Assembly (NCBI RefSeq): GCF_048569485.1
Contig: NC_134361.1
Location: 166,139,758 to 166,203,757, forward strand
Source: Anomaloglossus baeobatrachus
Lineage: Eukaryota > Chordata > Amphibia > Anura > Aromobatidae
Direction of reading: 5' to 3'
Length of the DNA stretch: 64,000 nucleotides
The notes under the pieces are model-generated. The model was given only the letters and a program-made list of their open reading frames with translations. It had not been told where the DNA came from and did not search any database. The translations under genes were made by a program, and so were the position numbers. Shown piece by piece: positions 56,853 through 64,000 of the stretch; the stretch's first letter is position 1, and every line of letters starts with the position of its first letter.

Positions 56853-58820
56853 TTAACCCCTTCAAGCCATGGCCATTTTGCTTTATTTCCTTTTCGTTTT
56901 TCGTCCTCTTCTTCCAAAAGCCCTAACGTATTGATTTTTCCACGTGAGGGCCGTGTGTTGTACTTTTGAATGACATCACTCATTTTTTCCATATAATGTA
57001 CTGGAAAATGGGGGGAAAAAATCCAAAAGTGGAGAAATTGTAATTAAAAAGTGAAATTCCACAATTTAGGGGTTTTTTTTTGCTTTTTTCTGTCACCATG
57101 TTTACAATTTGTTAAAAGTGACCCAGCATTATGATGCCTCAGGCCGGTGCGAGTTCGTAAATACAAAACATGTATACTTTTATCTAAAGGGTGAAGAAAA
57201 AGCAGAAGTTTGTCCAAAAAAAGAATAGCGCCTTGTCGCCATGTTCGGAGACCTGTAGCATTCTCATTGTTCGGGATCTGGGGCTCAGTGACGGCTTTTT
57301 TTTTTGCGTTTTGAGCTGGTTTTTAATTATACCATATTTGTATATGATGTTTTGATCGCCTGTTATTGCATTTTAATGCCATGTTGCGATGACCAAAAAC
57401 CATCATTTTGTCATCTGGAATATTTTTTCTCGCTACACCTTGTACTAATCAGATTAATTGCTTTTTTATTTTTATAGCCCAGGCATTTCTGAACTCAGCA
57501 ATACCAAATATGTGTATTGTCGCACCCCGGGGCAGCCGAGTTGCGCGGATCCGGGCAATCCGTGGCTCGAGGGGTCCCAGATCCAGGGGCACGTCGATCA
57601 GTTTTTAAATAAAATGGGAAAAATAATAAAAATAGTCTGACTACGCCACACGCGGTGCGCGGCCAGGGATGGCATGGCCACCGCTGCCGTTCTTCCCTTG
57701 GGGTGATGGATGGGGCAGCGTGGATGGTGAAGCCCTACGCGAGCAGGGCTTTTCCCCAGGGGTAGGTAGGGGTTAATGTGCAGGTGCAGTGAAATACCTC
57801 AGTCCAGACAGGGGAGTGCAGTTTGGTCGCTTTACTTATAGCTGGGTTCGCAACCTGGGGAGGTGCTGGATCCCAGGTGCGCCCGAGTCCTGTGTCCCTG
57901 TGCCAGCTGACCTGGTGCCACTCGCCCACCGATGCACTTGTGTGTGTGTGTGTGTGGGTCCTCCATGGCGTGGAGCACTTTCACTGTGTCTCAAGATTCC
58001 TTTGTCTGTCTTGACACCTTTACTGACAACTCATTCTCCTCCTTGCGACTGCTCACTTTCAGTCTCTCCAGCCCGCTAACTGACTTCTCCCACTCTCCCC
58101 AGGCCATCCACTGCTCCCCCAGGTCTGATCTCTCCCTACCCAGTTGTCTGCCTGTTAGCTCACAGTGCCCAGCCCTGTCACCTGGTTCTATGGGAGTCTC
58201 CCGCCCTGGTTTTGGAGTGTATGTGTCCTGGTGTGCTGGTGTGTGTGTACTGACTGGCACATTTATGAAGGACCCGAGCTGTTACAGTGATTTTACCTTG
58301 TTTTGTGACACCTGGTTACCTCAGGGGCGTCTCAATTTTGTTTTGTTTTTTATTTTTTTATTTGTTTTGCTTTCAATGAGCCAAAAGGGGGGTGATTTGA
58401 GCTTTAGCTTTTATTTTTTCATATTTTACATAATTATTTATTTCTGTAATATTTTTTACTGATTTTACTAGTTTCCCTAGAGGACTTTATGACTGTACAC
58501 TGCGATGGCTTTTCTTGTTCAGAGCGATGCTGAAGCATCGCTCTGATCAGGAGAAATGCTGGTCTCCTGAGAGTGCTGGCGCTCTGTTGACTCTCACAGG
58601 AAGTGATTCATGACAGCATCAGGAGTAATAATCTGACCCCGAGCTGTCATGGAAATACAACGGCGCCCCGTGATCGCATCACGGGGCCACTGACGGTGGC
58701 GGTAGCAGAGTTTGACAGTGTGATCTAAAGGGTTAACACACGCACGTCTGCTGATCAGATCCGCCGGAGCCCATGGTAACCGCAGGGACACGACCAATGG
58801 CGTACTAGTGACGGGGTTAA
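56853..58820. mobile_element. piggyBac-type remnant 3' of U6A, unit 4
   Basis: TTAACCCC ... GGGGTTAA, counterpart of 11525-13822. Confidence 0.64.
57518..58334 (-). mobile_element. Solo-LTR-like fossil, unit 4
   Basis: Same site and ends as in the other units; about 320 bp shorter overall (817 bp), which accounts for much of this unit's shorter length. Confidence 0.45.
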
Positions 58821-59368
58821 ATAAATAAATAAATAAATTACCGTCGTTATTTAAAAAACTGGCATGGGGTTCCCTGCTATGTTTGGTAACCAGCCAACGA
58901 AAAGCAGACAGCTAGGGGCTGATAGGCTGGGAAGGTCCATGGTTATTGGCTCGTCCAAGCCTAAAACTAGCAGCCTGCAGCTGCGGGAGAAGTGGAGCAT
59001 CACACTAGATGCTCTAATTCTGGAGCTTTGCCCGCCTCTTCCTGATTGCCATGGTGCAGTTGCAATCGGAGTAATGGTAGCTGGGGTTGACGTCAGCTGT
59101 GTAATGTCAGCTGGCAACACGCCCAGGGGATAGTAATGGAGAGGCGTCTATCAGGCACCCCCATTAATAACCCAGTAATAAAAAAGACAACATACACAAT
59201 TTAACAAAATGATTTATTAAAATAAACACTTTCCATCATTCACTACTTTATTAAAACAAACAAAAAAAAATAGCAGGACCGCCGTAGTCCAAGGAATCCG
59301 CCATAGTCCACAAATGGGAACCTGAGAAAGATAAACAGAGAGAAAATAAAAACAAGAGACTGTCCCCT
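58821..59368 (+). repeat. Unit 4 spacer, dispersed repeat copy
   Basis: Counterpart of 13823-14373. No gene. Confidence 0.58.
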
Positions 59369-60150
59369 GTGAGCCACTGTATAGTATTAGTAGCCCCATG
59401 TACAAAAGTAATGCTTATCAATGAGCCCCTCTACAGTATTAATGACCTGATGTACAGTAGTAATGCCCCCTGTGTTCCCCAGTACATGAGTAATGCCTCC
59501 TGTACAGTAATAATGCCCTCTGTGAGCCCCTGTACAATTATAATGCCCCTGTACAGCAGTAATGTCCCATTGTACAGTAGCAATACTCTCTGTGAGCTCC
59601 TGTACACTAGTAATGCCCCCATGTACAGCAGTAATGCCCTCATTCACAATAGTAATGCCCTCTGTACAATAGTAGTGCCCCCTTGTGCAGTAGTAATGCC
59701 CCATGGTCAGTAGTAATGCCCACTTGTGACCCCATGTACAGTAGTAATGCCCCCTGTACAGTAGTAATGCCCCCTGCACAGTAGTAATGCCCCCTGTACA
59801 GTAGTTATGCCCCCTACACAGTAGTAATGCCCCCTTGTACAGTAGTAATGCTCCGTTGTGCAGTAGTAATTACCCCTGTGAGCCCCACTACAGTAATAAT
59901 GCCCCCCTGTACAGTAGTATTGCCCAACTGTCACCCCCATGTACAAAAATAAGGCCCCCTCATACAGTAGTATTGCCCCATGTGAGGAGCCTCTGTACAA
60001 TACTAATACCTCCTGTACAGTAGTAATGCCTCTTGTGAGCCCCTGTAAAATTTGAATGCCCCCCTGTGCAGTAGTAATGCCCAATGTACCTTAGTAATTC
60101 CCCCGTGTGGCCCTGTACAATAGTAATGCCCGTTGTACAGTAGGAAATAG
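59369..60150 (+). repeat. 20-bp minisatellite upstream of U6B, unit 4
   Basis: Shortest of the four arrays (about 0.78 kb). The regular central part is only a few repeats long (59745-59850). Confidence 0.9.
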
Positions 60151-60160
60151 GCCCCATGTT

Positions 60161-60360
60161 CTCCCAGGATCCTGTGCGGCGGCGCAGATCTCATTTGCAT
60201 ATTAATTAGTGACAAATTATTACCTCTTTTTTCCCTGATTACATTTATTACACTTTAACTGCAACATTCATAGAGTGCTACCTAAAACCTTTCAGAATTA
60301 ACTGATTTTAAAAATAATCTCCCTAAGTAAAAATATTTACTTTTATAGGACTATATATAG
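60161..60360 (+). promoter_or_regulatory. U6B promoter, unit 4
   Basis: SPH-like site 60161-60178, octamer ATTTGCAT 60193-60200, PSE-like ctccctaagtaaaaatattt 60319-60338 and TATATATAG 60352-60360 (-31). Confidence 0.88.
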
Positions 60361-60382
60361 CGGATACATCGGATGGCAGTTT

Positions 60383-60488
60383 GTGCTAGCTTCGGCAGCA
60401 CATATGCTGAAATTGGAACGATACAGAGAAGATTAGCATGGCCCCTGCGCAAGGATGACACGTATAATCGTGAAGCGTTCCACATTTT
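60383..60488 (+). ncRNA. RNU6: U6B: variant U6 snRNA, unit 4
   Basis: 106 bp, same subtype as unit 1 (A6, TTCG tetraloop, tataat loop), but with an intact octamer upstream. Catalytic elements intact; a candidate for expression. Confidence 0.94.
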
Positions 60489-61355
60489 CACGCATTTCTC
60501 AACCCCAAGTTTTTGTTACCCTCATCTCCCAACATTTCTGGCCTTGTTAACCCCTTACGTTTTTTCGCTTTTCCTCTCCTTCTTATTCCAAAAGCCATAA
60601 CGTTTTTTTATTTTTTCGACAATATAGCTATGTTTGGCCTTGTTTTTTGATAGAAAAGTTGACCTTAATACTATTAATTTATAATTTTATTCTTTATATA
60701 GCGCTATTAATTCCACAGTACTTCACATACACCAGGAACACTGTCCCCATTGGGGCTCACAATCTAGAGTCCCTATCTGTATGTCTTTGGAGTGTGGGAG
60801 GAAACCGGAGTACCCAGAGGAAACCCACACAAACACAGGGAGAACATACAAACACCTTGCAGATAGAGTCCTTGGTGGGTTTTGAACCCAGGACCCCAGT
60901 GCTGCAAGACTGCAGTGCTAACCACTGAGCCACCGTGCTGCCCGTGACTGACATCTTTGATTTTACTTTTTTTTTTTATTTTATAAAGTAGTGGAAAATG
61001 GTAAAAAAAAAATCCAAGTTCGGTGAAACTGCTAACAAAGTGCAAGTCCGCATTGTTTTGGGGTTTCTTACTTTCCATGTTCACCATATGGTAAATCAGA
61101 CTTCGCAGCATGATTGCCCAGGTCAGTACAAGTTCTTAGATACAAAACATGTATAATTTTTTTTTTTATTTAAATGGTCAAAAAAAATTCAGAAATATGT
61201 AAAAAACAAATAAATTTACGTTTTCGCGATATTTTCCAGGACCGTAATGTTTTTATTTTTTGGGGATCTGGGACTATGGGAAGGCTTATTTTTTGTGCCC
61301 TGAGATGACTTTTTACTGATAAAACCGGGGGTAGATATGTGTTTTATTACAATTT
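60489..61355 (+). repeat. U6B 3' flank, unit 4
   Basis: Counterpart of 15648-16505 with the SINE at 60664-60944. No gene. Confidence 0.58.
60664..60944 (-). mobile_element. V-SINE-type SINE, unit 4
   Basis: Orthologous by position to 15823-16103; the best preserved B-box region of the four (GGGTTCAAAACCC on the minus strand). Confidence 0.83.
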
Positions 61356-62565
61356 AGGCTATGTGCACACGTAAAGTATTTTGTGCAGCTCCACTTCTGC
61401 ATCTTTTTGCAGGAAAACACGTTTTTGTACAAGGTTGTGCACTTGCACTACATCGGATTCCCTGGACTACGTCAGATTCCCTGGACTACGTCAGACCTGC
61501 CTGGGTTTTTATTTTAAATATATTGGTGAACCAGGGAAAGAGTTGGAGAGTGGGGTTTTTTCAAATAAACTATTTGTGTGTGTTTTTTCTTTTTACTTAT
61601 CGGGTTAATAATGGGGGTGATTGATTGACGCCTCTTCATTAATAACTCCTAGACTTGATGACAGCTGACATTACAAAGCTGACATCAACCCCAAAAATAT
61701 ATTACCCTGATAGCCACCACACCAGGGCAATCGAGAAGAGTCAAGCAAAGCTCCAGAATTGGCGCATCTAATGTGGTGCAGAAATTCTGGAGTGGCTGCG
61801 GGCTGCTATTTTTAGGTTGGGAAGGGCCAAATAACCGTGGGCCTTCGCAGCCTGATAATATCAGCCCCCTGCTTTCTGCTTTACCTTGACTGATTATCAA
61901 AAATAGGGGGAATCCCACGTAATATTTTAAAATTATTTATTTATTTATTAGGTTAAACAAGACTAAAAACATTGTTTAGTGCCACGTGAAAGGCTCTAAA
62001 TGGTGCAAATGTATAATATGTAGGGGGGTTGTGACATTATATATCTGTAGGATAGCAATCTATTTTGTCTAAAATATTTCTATCATCTATCTAGCTTTAT
62101 CATTTATATTTTTTTTTTATATTTGTACATGTGTTTTTTGTGTATTTTTAGATGTTGAATTCTTTGCTTTTGACAAAATTCTGTTTTCTCTGCTGTCTTT
62201 ATTTCAACAAACTTTATTATTAAGACAAAAACACGTCAAAACTGCATCAAAACACATGTAACAAAAATGCAAGGCAAAAGCGCAAATAAACTAAGGTACT
62301 GAATTGGTGCAGAAATTCTGCAGTGTCAAAAACTCAACAAACACTAGTCATGGGAACCCTGGGGTATGTGCACACATTAGTATTTGGTGCAGTCATTTCT
62401 GCACCATTTCTGCATCTCTTGGCAGGAAAAACGCAGCAGAAAAAAACCCCGTTTCCGATACGTTTTTCTGGTGTTTTTGGACAGCAATTGCTATAGAGAT
62501 AGATAATAGATATAGAAAAGACAGTACACGGACAAATAAACATATAATTACACAACCTCCAGACA
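61356..62565. repeat. Unit 4 spacer between U6B flank and Helitron
   Basis: Counterpart of 16506-17708, uninterrupted. No gene. Confidence 0.55.
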
Positions 62566-63815
62566 TCTAATATATAAAGCTGAATGTGTGTATGTATGTG
62601 TGTGTGTATGTCCGGGATTGGCATCTGCAGCGTCGCAGCTACAGTCATAAAATTTTTAACCCTCACACATCTGGACCCCGAGAGCATCATAGGCTATGTT
62701 GTGAGGTGAAATTTTAACCCCGCGCGTTCCAATTTATCAATCAATTTTGCCCTTATCTACATAATGGGGAAAAAGTGAAACGAAAAGTGTATCCGCACCG
62801 TCGCATTTACAATCACAAAATTTTGCACAGACACCTCATGTGACCCAGGGAACGTCGTAGACTATGTTTTGACAGGAAAATCTAACCCGCGCTTTACAGT
62901 TACTCTCTGAAAAACATGCCTTCATTAAAGTAAATGGAGCCTGGAACTTCAGGTTATTAGTAGCAGCTTTGAGTGGTTGCTACAGGAACAAAAGACATTC
63001 ATAGTATAAGAAGCGTATATGTGAGATAAGATGTCAGTGGGGAGATGAATAGAGAGAGACAGACAGAGAGAAAATCAGACAGATACAGACAGGGAAAGAG
63101 ACAGAGAGATAGAGACAGACAGGGAAAGAGACAGACAGAGACAAACGGTGAAAGAGACAGACAGAGACAGACGGGGAAAAGGAGAGACGGACCTGGAAAG
63201 AGACAGACCTGGAAAGAGACAGACCTGGAATGAGACAGGCAGATATGCAGACAGGTATAGAGACAGGAAGACAGGGAAGGAGAAGACAGCCAGAGAGACA
63301 GACAAAGATAGATGGAGAAAGACACAGACCTTGATAGAGACAGATGGGGAAAGAGACAGAGAAATAGAGACATACAAAGTCAGGCAGACAGGGAAAGAGA
63401 CAGACAGGAAAAGACACAGACAAAGAGACGGGGAGACAGACGGTGTAAGAGACAGACGGGGTAAGAGACAGACCTGGAAAGAGACAGACCTGGAAAGAGA
63501 CAGACCTGGAAAGAGACAGACGAGGAAAGAGACAGACAGAGACAGACGGGAAAGAGACAGACGGGGAAAGAGACAGATCTGGAAAGAGACAGACGGAGCA
63601 CATTACATGGCTAATTTAGTTAAATCTGTGTGGAATATCTGTGGTGTTGAAATATATGTTCTGAAATGCTTCTATTAGCTTAGTTTTTGCCTTTTAATAA
63701 TTACATTTCTATCTATTTGTTTTGTTGTTTGTGTTTGCAGAATACACTTTTGTTAATGCATTCTATTTTGTTAACAGCAGTTATTAACACGGGCGAAGCC
63801 GGGTAGTACAGCTAG
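62566..63815 (+). mobile_element. Helitron copy 4 (complete, non-autonomous)
   Basis: 1250 bp, TC ... CTAG, with the same altered hairpin (cacgggcgaagccggg) as copy 1. VNTR 63040-63600, the shortest among the complete uninterrupted copies. Confidence 0.9.
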
Positions 63816-64000
63816 TATAATAATAAAATTGTAACCTGTGGAGCGTATTGGACAACTTTTTATGATTAAATAAATAAATGGGGGAAAAAAACAGCGTGGG
63901 GTGCCCCTTATTTTTCATAACCATCAAAGGCAAAGCAGACAGCTGGAGGCTATTATTATGAGGCTGGAAAGGCCCATGATTATTGGCTCCTTCTTAGACT
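63816..64000 (+). repeat. Start of unit 5 spacer
   Basis: Matches 9707-9895, showing that the array continues beyond the window. Confidence 0.85.

Overview
The window looks like nuclear DNA of a large-genome amphibian, probably a frog or toad. It holds no recognisable intact host protein-coding gene. What it does hold is a tandem array of U6 snRNA loci whose spacers are crowded with transposons. The amphibian call is inference. It rests on the Xenopus-style snRNA promoters (Staf/SPH site + octamer, PSE, TATA), a Penelope-like retroelement, a V-SINE-type SINE, and abundant piggyBac-, hAT- and Harbinger-type non-autonomous elements that I recognise from anuran genomes.

Layout. 1-9043 is the 3' part of a Penelope-like element (GIY-YIG endonuclease end plus a long 3' region). 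A Ty3/Gypsy chromovirus fossil (2180-8718, minus strand) is nested in it, and that fossil itself carries a foldback insertion with perfect 220-bp arms. The Penelope-like element sits inside a non-autonomous Helitron whose right part is 9044-9706. From 9707 to 63815 there are four complete repeat units: 9707-19065, 19066-38511, 38512-53804 and 53805-63815. A fifth begins at 63816. After subtracting unit-specific insertions, the units are about 9.36, 9.29, 9.43 and 8.78 kb.

Each unit is a dimer of two diverged half-units. Half A has a decayed minisatellite, a promoter, a U6-like gene with a duplicated 5' stem-loop and an altered ACAGAGA box (U6A), then a piggyBac-like remnant holding an LTR-like fossil. 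Half B has a 20-bp minisatellite, a promoter, a near-canonical U6 with a changed internal-stem-loop cap (U6B), a related 3' flank with a SINE, an inverted spacer repeat and a Helitron with a purine-rich VNTR. All U6 genes point right. U6B keeps the catalytic ACAGAGA and AGC elements and is the best candidate for a functional snRNA; U6A looks like a promoter-bearing pseudogene family.

Unit-specific insertions date from after the array formed. Unit 2 has a tandem-repeat element containing a Harbinger-type MITE, and its Helitron contains a hAT and a rearranged Penelope/Gypsy block with two further hAT-type elements. Unit 3 has a hAT between the TATA box and the U6A start, and a 3.8-kb piggyBac-type element. 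Unit 4 has a solo LTR inside U6A. The Penelope-plus-Gypsy insertion is shared by two non-adjacent Helitrons (0 and 2) but absent from 1, 3 and 4, a sign of exchange within the array.
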